From Streptomyces sp. NK08204 (GTDB lineage Bacteria; Actinomycetota; Actinomycetes; Streptomycetales; Streptomycetaceae), in NCBI RefSeq assembly GCF_020400585.1, contig NZ_JAINVF010000011.1:1-64000 (forward strand): 64,000 bases of DNA, read 5' to 3'. Positions within the stretch are counted from its first letter, which is position 1. Each line of letters opens with the position of its first letter. The notes under the pieces were generated by a model. The model did not search any database, was not told where the DNA came from, and worked only from the letters and a program-made list of their open reading frames with translations. This document shows positions 41,764 through 51,253 of the stretch, in pieces. The position numbers were made by a program, and so were the translations under genes.

Positions 41764-43629
41764 TCAGGCCGGGCCCGCCGCCGGCCGCCCTGTGACCTCC
41801 TCCACCAGCCTCCGGGCCGCGGCGGCGATCGCGGCGGCGTCGATGCCGGCCGCGTGCAGTTGTTCGTCGGGCGCGGCCGAGCCGGGCATGGTGCGTACCG
41901 CCAGCCGGACCAGGCGGGGCAGGGAACGGCCGTCAGCGAACGCCTCCGCGACGGCGTCCCCCAGGCCGCCCTCCGGGTGGTGGTCCTCGACGGTGAGCAG
42001 GCAGCCGGTGTCGGCGGCGGCCCGGCGCAGGGTGTCCGTGTCGACGGGCTTGACCGAGTACAGGTCGATCACCCGTACCGGGACGCCCTCCTCGGCGAGC
42101 CGGTCGGCGGCGGCCAGCGCCTCGGGCACGGTCACTCCGGCGGCGACGACGGTGAGCCGGTCCTCCGCGCTGGAGCGCAGCGTCTTGCTGCCGCCCAACT
42201 CGAACGCCTCCTCGGGGCCGTAGAGGACGGGGGTCTTGCCCCGCGAGGTGCGCAGATAGCGGATGCCCTCGCAGCCGGCCATGGCGGCGACCAGCTGGGC
42301 GGTCTGGTTGGCGTCGCACGGGTAGAGGACCGTCGAGCCGTGGACGGCACGGAACATGGCGAGGTCCTCCAGGCCCATCTGCGAGGGCCCGTCCTGCCCG
42401 ATGGCGACGCCCGCGTGGGAGCCCACCAGGTTGAGTCCGGAGCCGCTGATGGAGGCCATGCGGACGAAGTCGTGGGCGCGGGTGAGGAACGCGGCGAAGG
42501 TGGCCGCGTACGGCAGCCAGCCGCGGCTCGCCATGCCGACGGCGGCGGCGACGAGCTGTTGTTCGGCGATGTAGCACTCGAAGAACCGCTCGGGGTGTTC
42601 CTTGGCGAAGATCTCGGTGCGGGTGGAGTCGCCGACCTCACCGTCCAGGACGACGACGTCGCCGCGTGCGGTGCCGAGCGCGGCAACGGCCTTGCCGAAG
42701 GCGTCCCGGGTGGCGACCTCCTCACCCCTTTCGTAGCGCGGGAGTTGCAGGACCTCGATCGTGGTGTCGCGCAGCAGGGCGGCGGCGGGCGGTTCACTGA
42801 CGCGGACGTGCAGGTTGCGCAGGCCGCCGAGTTCGGCGACGGCCTCCTCGGGCTCGGGCAGCGGCTTGCCGTGCAGGCCCTCGCGGTCCTGGACGGCGGC
42901 AACACCCTTGCCCTTGAGGGTGCGGGCGAGGATCACGGCCGGCTGCCCGCTGGTGGACCGCGCCTCGCCGAAGGCCCGGTCGACGGCGTCGACGTCGTGG
43001 CCGTCGACCTCGATGGTGTGCCAGCCGAACGCCTGGAAGCGGCGGGCGTAGGCGTCCAGGTCGTGCCCGTGCCGGGTGGGCCCGCGCTGGCCGAGCCGGT
43101 TGACGTCGACGATCGCGGTCAGGTTGTCCAGATGCTCGTACGCGGCGTGTTCGGCGGCCTCCCACACCGAGCCCTCGGCCAGTTCGCTGTCCCCGCACAG
43201 CACCCACACGCGGGCGGGCGTGCGGTCCAGGCGTTTCCCGGCGAGCGCGATACCGACGGCGACCGGCAGTCCCTGGCCGAGCGAGCCGGTGGCCGTCTCC
43301 ACCCAGGGCAGCCGGCGTGGCGTGGGATGGCCTTCGAGCCGGCTGCCCAGCTTGCGGAAGGTGAGCAGCTCCCCGTCCTCGATGGCGCCGGCCGCCTTGT
43401 AGGCGGCGTAGAGCAGCGGCGAGGCATGGCCCTTGGAGAGGACGAAGCGGTCGTTGGCGGGGTTGTCGGGGCGTTCGAAGTCGTAGCAGAGGTGGTGGGC
43501 GAGCAGGACGGCCATCAGGTCGGCGGCGGACATCGATGAGGTCGGGTGCCCGGAGCCGGCCGCGGCGGCGGCGCGCACGCTGTCCACGCGCAACTGCTGG
43601 CCCAGTTCGGCGAGTTCGGCAGTGTTCAT
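41764..43629 (-). CDS. Transketolase
   Basis: A 621-residue single-chain transketolase. The thiamine diphosphate domain has HPTSSMSAADLM, FVLSKGHASPLLYAAY and the GDG-type motif GDSELAEGSVWEAAEH with the bound-metal Asn in VDVN. The pyrimidine domain has FFECYIAEQQLVAAAVGMA with the catalytic Glu. It moves two-carbon ketol units between sugar phosphates. It lies alone, without tal, zwf or opcA, so it is probably an accessory isozyme beside the main pentose-phosphate copy. ATG at 43629 follows GAAGGAGA. The 238-base spacer downstream holds three GTCCAGGTTCCTCCC-like repeats (about 41640-41690) and no gene. Confidence 0.92.
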   Translation of the reverse strand: MNTAELAELGQQLRVDSVRAAAAAGSGHPTSSMSAADLMAVLLAHHLCYDFERPDNPANDRFVLSKGHASPLLYAAYKAAGAIEDGELLTFRKLGSRLEGHPTPRRLPWVETATGSLGQGLPVAVGIALAGKRLDRTPARVWVLCGDSELAEGSVWEAAEHAAYEHLDNLTAIVDVNRLGQRGPTRHGHDLDAYARRFQAFGWHTIEVDGHDVDAVDRAFGEARSTSGQPAVILARTLKGKGVAAVQDREGLHGKPLPEPEEAVAELGGLRNLHVRVSEPPAAALLRDTTIEVLQLPRYERGEEVATRDAFGKAVAALGTARGDVVVLDGEVGDSTRTEIFAKEHPERFFECYIAEQQLVAAAVGMASRGWLPYAATFAAFLTRAHDFVRMASISGSGLNLVGSHAGVAIGQDGPSQMGLEDLAMFRAVHGSTVLYPCDANQTAQLVAAMAGCEGIRYLRTSRGKTPVLYGPEEAFELGGSKTLRSSAEDRLTVVAAGVTVPEALAAADRLAEEGVPVRVIDLYSVKPVDTDTLRRAAADTGCLLTVEDHHPEGGLGDAVAEAFADGRSLPRLVRLAVRTMPGSAAPDEQLHAAGIDAAAIAAAARRLVEEVTGRPAAGPA

Positions 43630-43876
43630 GGGTCTCCTTCGGCGGCGGATACGGGCCGTGGTTGGTCGGGTGCGAGGCCGACTCACGGTGTGGCTCATCC
43701 GAGGCTTTCCGCGTAACCGGGGGCAGGGCACCCGAAACGCCCGCCGGGTCACCCGTACGCCGGTCCGTGCACCCGGATGCCACTCCCCCGCCCGATGACG
43801 TGCCGAGGCCGGCGGTCGCCGCCGTCGGCAACCGGGGGCATGCGCCGGGCCGGGCGCCCCAACTAGGCTCGTCCGT

Positions 43877-44239
43877 ATGGATATTCTGGGCGCCTCGCTG
43901 CGCATCTGCGTCGAAGACCTCGAAGCCGCGATCCCGTTCTACGAGCGCCTGGCGGGCGGCAGAGCGCTCCGCTCCGAGCGCGGGGGTGTCCAGGTCGCCG
44001 CGGTCGGCTCGTTCCTGTTGATGAGCGGCCCGGAGTCGGAGCTGGAGATCCTGCGCAAGGTGACCGCGACGATCGCGGTGAAGGACGTGGAGGAGGCCCA
44101 CCGGCTACTGACGGACCTCGGCGCCCGGGTCGTCGCGGGACCGGTGCCGACGCCGGTGGGCCGGAATCTGCTCGCCGTACATCCGGACGGATCGGTGTTC
44201 GAATACGTGGACCACCACACCGGGGGTCATCAGGCCTGA
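43877..44239 (+). CDS. VOC (glyoxalase/bleomycin-resistance fold) protein
   Basis: A 120-residue vicinal-oxygen-chelate protein. The two beta-alpha-beta-beta-beta modules are at 1-55 (LRICVEDLEAAIPFYERLAG) and 60-115 (ATIAVKDVEEAHRLLTDLGA, ending VHPDGSVFEYVDH with the metal-ligand Glu). It could be a lyase, dioxygenase or binding protein. There is no ribosome-binding site; TAGGCT lies 7 bases before the ATG (43864-43869), so the mRNA is probably leaderless. The 247 bases before it hold no other feature. Confidence 0.82.
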   Translation: MDILGASLRICVEDLEAAIPFYERLAGGRALRSERGGVQVAAVGSFLLMSGPESELEILRKVTATIAVKDVEEAHRLLTDLGARVVAGPVPTPVGRNLLAVHPDGSVFEYVDHHTGGHQA

Positions 44240-44282
44240 CCGGGGGACCGCCGGGACGGGCCGATCGGCAGGGCCGCCCGGC

Positions 44283-46277
44283 TCAGGGTGTGCCGGGGTG
44301 CATGCGGAAGTCGTGGCGGGCGGGCAGGGGCTCGTCGGTGAGGCGGGACCAGAGCCGGCCGATCGTGTCCGCGCCCTCCCTCAGATCCGCGACCTCGAAC
44401 CCCGCGTCGAAGACGGCCCTGGCGTCGGCGAGCCTGCCCTCCGCGAGCAGCAGTTCGGCCTCCAGCAGCCGGAACCGGCCACGGCTGCGGACGGCGGGCA
44501 GGAGCCGTTCCCACACGGCCCGCGCGGTGGCCGTGCGCCGCACCGCGAGCAGGGCCTCGAGGGTCTCGCGGCCGAGCGCGGCCATGGCGGCCGTCCCTGC
44601 CTCGCCGTCGTCGGGCCGCTGCCGGCACAGGTCGTCGAAGGCCTCGACGTAGCGTTCCGCGGCCCGCTCGTGGTGGCCGGACTCCTGGTCGGCCACGGCG
44701 AGGCAGCGCAGCAACGGCCACATGGACGGGACCGGTCGCAGGCCGCGCTCCCAGCTGCGGACGGCCTGGGCGCGGTCACCGGCGTGCCACTGGGCGATGC
44801 CGAGGCGGTACTCGGTGTGCGGGGTGGCGGGTGCGGTCTCCAGCATGTCCCGCCAGTGCGGGGCGACCAGGGTCCGGCCCGGGGGCCATGCCCCGCGCGG
44901 CTCGGGCAGCGAGCCGGTGCGCAACAGCTCCAGCCAGGGCGCCTGCGCCTCACCGAGGGTGGTCCCGGGGAAGGGGGTGCCTGGCAACTTCCAGCCTCGG
45001 CACAGCACTTCGAGCGCGCCCCAGCCGGAGCCGGTGGCGAGGATCTCGCCGGGTTCGGCGTCGGCGTGCGGCAGCCAGGCCCGGTGGGCGGCCTCGACGC
45101 GGGCGCGGGGCAGGAGGGTCTCCAGGCGTTCCTCCGCTGCCCGGACGGCCTGCGGCCACGGGCCGTCGGGGGCTGTGTCGAGGGGGCCGTAGGCCTCTGT
45201 CCAGGACACTTCGCTCTCCGCGTCCAGGCGGACGTGTTCCAGTTGGGTGCCGGCGAGTCCGGCCTGGATCTCGCAGTAGCCGCCGGTGCCGGGCTCGGTC
45301 AGCCACTCCTGCCAGCGCCGTCCGCCGGGTCCGCTGCCCCACACGAACAGTTTGCGGCCGTGCAGTACGTCGGTGGAGGTCTGGACGAGCCCGTGCCCGT
45401 CGGCGTCGAGGGCGGCGATCCAGCGGCGGCGGCCGTCAGGCACCTCGTAGAAGTAGTCGGCCGCACAGGGGCTGTTGAGGGGGTGGCTGCGGTCGATGCC
45501 GTCGTGGACCGGTACGGGGACGCGGCGCAGTCGGCGTTCGTACCCGAAGTGCCAGGCCTGCTCGGCGGGGGCGAGGACGCGGCGGCCCTCGGGTACAGCG
45601 GTGTTGGACCACCAGTAGGTGGGCACCGGGCGCTCGTGCGGGTTGCGGACGCGGACGCCGACGTGGAGGAAGTCGGAGCCGTCCGGGAGCCACAGGTCGA
45701 CCTGGAAGGGCAGGTCGCGCAGGGGTTCCCATTCCCACAGGCGCAGCATGTCGCCCCCGTCGGGGGCAGGGACGCGGGCGGCGTGCAGGGGGGCGCAGGC
45801 CAGGGTCGTGTGACCGGTGGTGCCGATGTTCCATTCGATGCCGCCGGAGAACCAGGCACCGTTGAGGGCGAAGTTCGCGGGCTGGAACACCGGGTTGCGG
45901 TAGAGGAGTTCGCGTCCGGTGGGCAGGTGGAGGAGGGAGACGACACGGCCGCCGAGACCGGGCAGGACGGTGGCGCGCAGCCGGTCGTTCTCGATCACCA
46001 GGGCGTCCAGGCGGCGGGGGGCGCGGTTTCTCTCGTATCCGTCGCGGACGGGCACCGGCAGCAGGCTGCGCGGCGGCGCGTGGTCGAGTCGGCGGGCCAT
46101 GGCCCGCGGCATCGTGTCGCGGTCGCGGTCGTCGACGCGGTGGTCCCCCACTGCGTCGAGGGCGTGGGGAGTGCCCCCGTCGTCGAGCGGGCGGAGCGGG
46201 GGCAGCGGGTTGTCCGGTCCCAACTCGGCGGCGGGCAGTGTCAGTACCTCGCGTCGGATCCTGGTCACGGGGCCCAT
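44283..46277 (-). CDS. DUF5107 protein with C-terminal TPR-like region
   Basis: A 664-residue protein. Residues about 85-330 are a DUF5107 domain with a mutarotase-like beta-sandwich (VIENDRLRATVLPGLGGRVV, GAWFSGGIEWNIGTTGH, PTYWWSNTAVPEG). Residues about 470-640 are helical repeats of TPR type (YRLGIAQWHAGDRAQAVRSW, ERYVEAFDDLCRQ, LEAELLLAEGRLADARAVF). Such proteins are thought to bind or process carbohydrates, but activity is unproven. The ATG at 46277 gives MGPVTRIRREVLTLPA; the N-terminal 80 residues are less conserved. It is on the same strand as the peptidase cluster but 98 bases from the GNAT gene. Confidence 0.82.
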   Translation of the reverse strand: MGPVTRIRREVLTLPAAELGPDNPLPPLRPLDDGGTPHALDAVGDHRVDDRDRDTMPRAMARRLDHAPPRSLLPVPVRDGYERNRAPRRLDALVIENDRLRATVLPGLGGRVVSLLHLPTGRELLYRNPVFQPANFALNGAWFSGGIEWNIGTTGHTTLACAPLHAARVPAPDGGDMLRLWEWEPLRDLPFQVDLWLPDGSDFLHVGVRVRNPHERPVPTYWWSNTAVPEGRRVLAPAEQAWHFGYERRLRRVPVPVHDGIDRSHPLNSPCAADYFYEVPDGRRRWIAALDADGHGLVQTSTDVLHGRKLFVWGSGPGGRRWQEWLTEPGTGGYCEIQAGLAGTQLEHVRLDAESEVSWTEAYGPLDTAPDGPWPQAVRAAEERLETLLPRARVEAAHRAWLPHADAEPGEILATGSGWGALEVLCRGWKLPGTPFPGTTLGEAQAPWLELLRTGSLPEPRGAWPPGRTLVAPHWRDMLETAPATPHTEYRLGIAQWHAGDRAQAVRSWERGLRPVPSMWPLLRCLAVADQESGHHERAAERYVEAFDDLCRQRPDDGEAGTAAMAALGRETLEALLAVRRTATARAVWERLLPAVRSRGRFRLLEAELLLAEGRLADARAVFDAGFEVADLREGADTIGRLWSRLTDEPLPARHDFRMHPGTP

Positions 46278-46375
46278 GGAACCGGGCGGCGCGCGGGTCG
46301 GCCAGGGGCGCTGCCGGTCAGGATTACGCAAAGGTACGAAGCCGTGGCCTGCCCGGATCCTGGCGGCGGCTGCGG

Positions 46376-46933
46376 TCAGGCGCGCATCTCGGTGGTGAGC
46401 GCCCAGCGTTCATGGTCCCGCCATGCTCCGGCGATGTAGATCATGGCGGGTGAGAAGCCCTCCCGGCGGAAGCCGGCACCGCGGGCGAGGGCGAGGGAGG
46501 CGGTGTTGCCGGGCTGGGCGTTGATCTCCAGTCGGTGCAGGCCCATGGGTCCGAACGCGTACCCGATGACCAGGTCGAGGCCCTCGCGCATCAGGCCCCG
46601 CCCGGCGGAGTGGGCGAAGGCGCCGTAGCCCAGGGCACCGCACTGGAAGCCACCCCGGACGATGTTGTTGATGTTGATGAAACCGGCGATGGCCCCACCG
46701 TCCTTCTCGCACACCAGGAAACCGGCCCTGGCCGGGTCGTCGATCAGTGCCCCCGCGTAGGCGGCGTAGGCCTCCTCGGTCTCCGGCGGGAACAGCCACG
46801 GGTGGTGCAGGCGCTTGCTCTCGCGGGCCCGGGCGGTGAACTCGGCGCCGTCCTCGCGGGTGAAATGGCGGATGCCCACGCGGAGGCCCTCGGCGAGGTA
46901 GCCGGATCCGGAGTCGGGTATGGAGTGCGTCAT
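46376..46933 (-). CDS. GNAT family N-acetyltransferase (RimJ/RimL type)
   Basis: A 185-residue acetyltransferase. The acetyl-CoA pyrophosphate loop reads AHSAGRGLMREGLDLVIGYAF, and LHRLEINAQPGNTASLALARGAGFRREG is the RimJ/RimL C-terminal signature. It acetylates an amine, in relatives the N-terminus of a ribosomal protein or a small molecule. It lies 93 bases after the LD-carboxypeptidase on the same strand and could be the last gene of that operon, perhaps acetylating peptide or amino-sugar products. ATG at 46933 is the family start. Confidence 0.85.
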   Translation of the reverse strand: MTHSIPDSGSGYLAEGLRVGIRHFTREDGAEFTARARESKRLHHPWLFPPETEEAYAAYAGALIDDPARAGFLVCEKDGGAIAGFININNIVRGGFQCGALGYGAFAHSAGRGLMREGLDLVIGYAFGPMGLHRLEINAQPGNTASLALARGAGFRREGFSPAMIYIAGAWRDHERWALTTEMRA

Positions 46934-47026
46934 CGGCTCAGCGTACGTGCCACCGGCCCCGCACCTGCACGGCGTACGCCCGGCACGGGCCATCCGGGTG
47001 ACCGGTGCCGTCCGCGAAGGGGACGC

Positions 47027-47950
47027 TCAGCGCAGCGCGGGCTCGTCCAGTGTCAACGTGCCCGCGTCGGCGTCGAGTTCGGCCATGACACCGAAGGGCA
47101 CGGTCAACGCGCCCTCGCAGTGCCCGAACCCGGACTCCTCGAGGACGGGGACGCCGAGTCCGCCGAGCCGGTCGGCGAGCATGGGCCGTACCTGCTCGTA
47201 GGGATCGCACGCCGCCCAGGAGCCGAGCAGCACCCCGTGCACCCCGTCGAACCAGCCGGAACGCAGGAGCTGAGTGAGGTAGCGGTCCAGCCGGTACGTC
47301 TCCTCGCCGACGTCCTCGAGGCACAGCAGCCCGCCGCGCGCCGAGGGCCGGGCGCCGGGGACGCCGCGCTCGGCGGCGAGGAGGCACAGACAGCCGCCGA
47401 GGGTGACACCGCGGGCCCGTCCCGGGACGAGGGCGCTGCCGCCGGAGTCGATGGTGCGGACGGTCTCCGGGGCGAAGAGCGTGGCCCTGAGATGGCCTTG
47501 CGCCCGCTCGTTCTTGATGAAGTCGACGCCGGCCGCCATCGGCCCGTACAGGGTGGCGAGGCCCAGGCGGGTGGCGAAGGCCTCGTGCAGCACGGTGGTG
47601 TCGCTGAAGCCGACGAACACCTTCGGGCCGGCCGCGCGCATCGCATCCCAGTCGAGCAGGTCGATGATCCGCTGGACGCCGTAGCCTCCGCGGGCACACA
47701 GGACCGCGTCCACCGCCGGGTCGCACCAGGCCTGCTGGAAGTCGGCGGCTCTGTCGGCGTCCGTGCCCGCCAGGTAGGGGAACCGGCCGTGCCGGTCCAG
47801 CACGTGCGGGGCGGGAACCGGGTCGAGGTCCCAGCCGCGCAGCACGTCGAGGCCCGCCTGGAGCCGCTCCTCGGGCACCGGCCCGCTGGTGGCGACCACG
47901 GTCACGCGCGCCCCGGGGGCCAGCCGGGCCGGCCGTACCAGTTCTCTCAC
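47027..47950 (-). CDS. LD-carboxypeptidase (peptidase family S66)
   Basis: A 307-residue S66 peptidase. The nucleophile is Ser116 in VFVGFSDTTVLHEAF; the Glu and His partners are in LCLEDVGEETYRLDRYL and ESGFGHCEGALTVPFG. CARGGYGVQRIIDLLD is the usual substrate loop. S66 enzymes cut the L,D bond between diaminopimelate and D-Ala in muropeptides. Relatives also cleave microcin C-type toxic peptides (MccF). GTG at 47950 overlaps the stop of the upstream S9 gene by 4 bases, so translation is coupled. Confidence 0.9.
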   Translation of the reverse strand: MRELVRPARLAPGARVTVVATSGPVPEERLQAGLDVLRGWDLDPVPAPHVLDRHGRFPYLAGTDADRAADFQQAWCDPAVDAVLCARGGYGVQRIIDLLDWDAMRAAGPKVFVGFSDTTVLHEAFATRLGLATLYGPMAAGVDFIKNERAQGHLRATLFAPETVRTIDSGGSALVPGRARGVTLGGCLCLLAAERGVPGARPSARGGLLCLEDVGEETYRLDRYLTQLLRSGWFDGVHGVLLGSWAACDPYEQVRPMLADRLGGLGVPVLEESGFGHCEGALTVPFGVMAELDADAGTLTLDEPALR

Positions 47951-49935
47951 CTGTGCAACTCCAGCTCCGGGACGTCGGACACATCCAGACCGAACACCTG
48001 AGCGTACAAGGACAGCTCGGCCTCCAGTGCGCGGACCATGGTGGAGGCTCGCCGGAACCCGTGTCCTTCGCCCTCGAAGGTGAGATAGGCGTGCGGCACG
48101 CCCCGGCCGGCGATCCGGGCGAGGAAGCGTTCGCACTGGGCGGGCGGGCAGATGACGTCGTCCAGGCCCTGGAGCAGCAGGAAGGGCACGGTGAGCCGGC
48201 CGGCGTGCTCGGTGGGCGAACGCCCGGCGTACCGTGCGGGCACCTCGGCGCGTGGCCCGACCAGCGACTCCAGGTACCGGGACTCGAAGTCGTGGGTCTC
48301 CCCCGGCCCCCAGGTGGCGAGGTCGAGGACGGGGTAGACGATGGTGCCGCAGGCGTACACGTCGGTGGTGGTGAGGGAGACGGCGGCGGTCCAGCCGCCC
48401 GCGCTGCCGCCGCGGATCGCCAGCCGTGCGCGGTCGGCGGTGCCCTCGTCGGCGAGGGCACGGGCGACGGCGGCGCAGTCCTCGACGTCGACCACTCCCC
48501 ACTGCTCGCGCAGCCGTTCGCGGTAGGCGCGCCCATAACCGGTGGAGCCGCCGTAGTCGACCTCCGCGACGCCGATGCCGCGCGAGGTGAAGTAGGCGAT
48601 GGCGAGGTCCAGTACGAGCGGTGCCCGGCTGGTGGGACCGCCGTGCGCCCAGATGACGTAGGGCGGCAGTTCGCCGTCGGGGGCGGCGTGGCCGGGATTG
48701 TGCGGCGGGTAGACGTGGGCGTGCACCTCGCGGCCGGCCGGGCCGGTGAAGGTGCGGACCTGGGGCTGGGGGTAGTAGGCGGGGTCGACGGGATCCCGGT
48801 GGCGGGCTCCGATCGTGCGGGCCCGACCGCTCGCGGTGTCCAGTTCCACGACTTCGTAAGCGGTACGCGGGCCGGCGGCGACGGCGACGACCCGGCCGCA
48901 GCCGCCTGCCGCGCCGGCCGGGGTCCCGCTTCCGGTGGAGTGGGCGGTCAGGGCGGGGGCGAACTCCGACCAGGGGCCGGCCGCGTCGACCAGCTCACCG
49001 GATGCCGTGTCCAGAATGCCGAGTGCGGTCGGCCCGCGACCGTGTACGACCGCGATCAGACCGTTGTCCAGCGGCGTGAACCAGGACAGTCCGAGCTTCC
49101 ACAGCGGCCCGCCGAACTCCTCCTCGCGGGGGCACAGGGGTGCGCCGTCGCAGTACAGGTTCCACCATCCGCTGCGGTCGCTCGTGTACAGGATCCTGCC
49201 GTCTGCCGACCAGTCGACCTGCGCGACGGCCTCCTGCGGTCCACCGGCGACGGTGTCCGGCGGGCCCAGCGTGCCGTCGTCCGCGACCTCGGCGACGAGC
49301 AGTTCGGTGCCCTCCCAGGGCATCCGCGGATGGTCCCAGACGAGCCAGGCGGCACGCCGCCCGTCGGGCGAGAGGCGGGCGCCGGTGAGGAACCGGTGCC
49401 GGTCGTCGGTGAGTTCACGCACGGCGCCGCGGTCGTCGGCGGCCGACCCGTCGAGCGGTACGGCGGCCAGGACGCGCCGCACATCGCCGGGGCCGGCGCC
49501 GGTGAACTCCTCCAGCACGCACCACACCTCGCCGCGCGCGAGGTCGATCCGTGGCTCCGCCCAGCGCAGTCCGCCGCCCCGCGGTGACACGGGGGTCAGC
49601 GGGCGGGGCCGGTCACCGGGCCGGTAGCGGTACAGGCGCTGGTCGGCGAAGTGCGTGAACACCACCAGGGGCCCGTCCGACATCACCCCGGTCCAGGGCC
49701 GTCCGCCGTACTCGATGACCCGGTTGCGTACGTTCCACGGCGCGGGCAGGACCGACTCCTGCGTGCCGTCCACGAGCCGCCGTACGAGGGCGCGCCGACC
49801 GCCCTCGGCGGGGCGGGGCTCGGTCCACCAGACCTCGTCGCCGACGAAGGCCGGCCATTCGGGCTGCCCGTCGTGCGCGGCGGCCAGCGCCGCGTCGACG
49901 GGCGAGAGCCACGACCCGTACGCTGCTGTCCGCAC
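47947..49935 (-). CDS. Prolyl-oligopeptidase-family serine peptidase (S9)
   Basis: A 662-residue S9 peptidase. An N-terminal beta-propeller (about 30-370) contains SPDGRRAAWLVWDHPRMPW and DWSADGRILYTSDRSGWWNLY. The alpha/beta hydrolase domain has the nucleophile in RGGSAGGWTAAV, Asp in LQGLDDVICPP and His in FEGEGHGFRR. It has no signal peptide and would trim small peptides in the cytoplasm. GTG at 49935 starts 13 bases after the M20 stop and the gene overlaps the S66 gene by 4 bases. Confidence 0.9.
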   Translation of the reverse strand: MRTAAYGSWLSPVDAALAAAHDGQPEWPAFVGDEVWWTEPRPAEGGRRALVRRLVDGTQESVLPAPWNVRNRVIEYGGRPWTGVMSDGPLVVFTHFADQRLYRYRPGDRPRPLTPVSPRGGGLRWAEPRIDLARGEVWCVLEEFTGAGPGDVRRVLAAVPLDGSAADDRGAVRELTDDRHRFLTGARLSPDGRRAAWLVWDHPRMPWEGTELLVAEVADDGTLGPPDTVAGGPQEAVAQVDWSADGRILYTSDRSGWWNLYCDGAPLCPREEEFGGPLWKLGLSWFTPLDNGLIAVVHGRGPTALGILDTASGELVDAAGPWSEFAPALTAHSTGSGTPAGAAGGCGRVVAVAAGPRTAYEVVELDTASGRARTIGARHRDPVDPAYYPQPQVRTFTGPAGREVHAHVYPPHNPGHAAPDGELPPYVIWAHGGPTSRAPLVLDLAIAYFTSRGIGVAEVDYGGSTGYGRAYRERLREQWGVVDVEDCAAVARALADEGTADRARLAIRGGSAGGWTAAVSLTTTDVYACGTIVYPVLDLATWGPGETHDFESRYLESLVGPRAEVPARYAGRSPTEHAGRLTVPFLLLQGLDDVICPPAQCERFLARIAGRGVPHAYLTFEGEGHGFRRASTMVRALEAELSLYAQVFGLDVSDVPELELHR

Positions 49936-49948
49936 CTCGCCCCCTCGC

Positions 49949-51253
49949 CTAGACGGTCCGCAGGAAACGGTCGAGGACGCGTACGCCGAAGCGCAGCGCC
50001 TCGACGGGTACGCGCTCGTCCACGCCGTGGAACAGCGCCTGGTGGTCGAACCCCTCGGGGAGCTTCAGCGGCGCGAAGCCGTAGCAGGTGATGCCGAGCC
50101 GGGAGAACTGCTTGGCGTCCGTGCCGCCCGACATGCAGTACGGCACCACATGCCCCTCGGGCGCGAACTCCTGGACGGCGGCCCGCATGGCGGCGTAGGC
50201 GGGTGAGTCCAGGGGCGCCTGGAGGGCGACCTCGCGGTGGTGGAACTCCCAGTCCACGTCCGGGCCGGTGAGCTGGTCGAGGGTGGCGCTGAACTCGTCC
50301 TCGCCGCCGGGCAGACAGCGGCCGTCCACGAAGGCGACGGCCTCGCCCGGAATGACGTTGACCTTGTAGCCGGCGTCCAGCATCGTCGGGTTGGCGCTGT
50401 TGCGGACGGTCGCCTCGACCAGTTGGGCGGCGGGGCCGAGCTTCTCCAGCAGCCGGTCCACGTCCCTCAAGTCCGCCTCGATGCCGTACAGGGCGGCGAG
50501 TTCGGTGAGCGAGGCCCGCACGGTCGGGGTGAGCCGGACCGGCCACTCGTGTTCACCGATGCGGGTGATCGCGGCGGCGAGGCGCGTCACCGCGTTCTCC
50601 CGGTTGACCTTGGAGCCGTGCCCGGCCCGGCCGCGCGCGGTGAGCTTGAGCCAGCCGGTGCCCCGCTCACCGGCCGCGATGGGGTAGAGCTGCAGGCCGG
50701 AGCCGTCGTGGAAGGTGAAGGCGCCGGACTCGCCGATGCCCACGGTGCAGCCCTCGAACAGCTCGGGATGCCGGTCGGCGAGGAACCCCGAGCCGTCCTC
50801 GGCGCTCGCCTCCTCGTCGGCGGTGAACGCGACGACCAGGTCGCGGCGGGGCCTGATCCCCTGGCGGGCCCAGGACCGGACGACGGCGAGGATCATGGCG
50901 TCCATGTTCTTCATGTCGACGGCGCCGCGCCCCCACACCACACCGTCGCGGACCTCGCCCGAGAAGGGGTGCACGCTCCAGTCGGCGGCCTCGGCGGGCA
51001 CCACGTCGAGGTGGCCGTGGACGAGCAGCGCGTCCGCGGAGGGGTCGCTGCCGCCGATCCGGGCGACGACGTTGGTGCGGCCCGGCGTCCGCTCCAGCAG
51101 CAGCGGCTCCAGCCCGGCCCCGGCCAGTTGCCCGGCGGCGTACTCGGCGGCGGGCCGCTCGCGGCAGTCGCCGCCGCCCCGGTTGGTGGTGTCGATCCGG
51201 ATCAGGTCGGAGGTGAACTCCACGACCTCGTCAAGGGCCTGACGGTCAGCCAT
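49949..51253 (-). CDS. M20 family metallopeptidase
   Basis: A 434-residue M20 peptidase. The metal and catalytic residues are in LLVHGHLDVVPAE (His, Asp), GRGAVDMKNMDAM (Asp), FTADEEASAEDGSG (Glu-Glu pair) and the final FHGVDERVPVEAL (His). The lid domain carries RGRAGHGSK. It hydrolyses dipeptides or N-acyl amino acids. The ATG at 51253 lies inside the upstream gene's last codons (8-base overlap), with GGAGGAG-type text upstream, so it is coupled to the M55 gene. Confidence 0.9.
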   Translation of the reverse strand: MADRQALDEVVEFTSDLIRIDTTNRGGGDCRERPAAEYAAGQLAGAGLEPLLLERTPGRTNVVARIGGSDPSADALLVHGHLDVVPAEAADWSVHPFSGEVRDGVVWGRGAVDMKNMDAMILAVVRSWARQGIRPRRDLVVAFTADEEASAEDGSGFLADRHPELFEGCTVGIGESGAFTFHDGSGLQLYPIAAGERGTGWLKLTARGRAGHGSKVNRENAVTRLAAAITRIGEHEWPVRLTPTVRASLTELAALYGIEADLRDVDRLLEKLGPAAQLVEATVRNSANPTMLDAGYKVNVIPGEAVAFVDGRCLPGGEDEFSATLDQLTGPDVDWEFHHREVALQAPLDSPAYAAMRAAVQEFAPEGHVVPYCMSGGTDAKQFSRLGITCYGFAPLKLPEGFDHQALFHGVDERVPVEALRFGVRVLDRFLRTV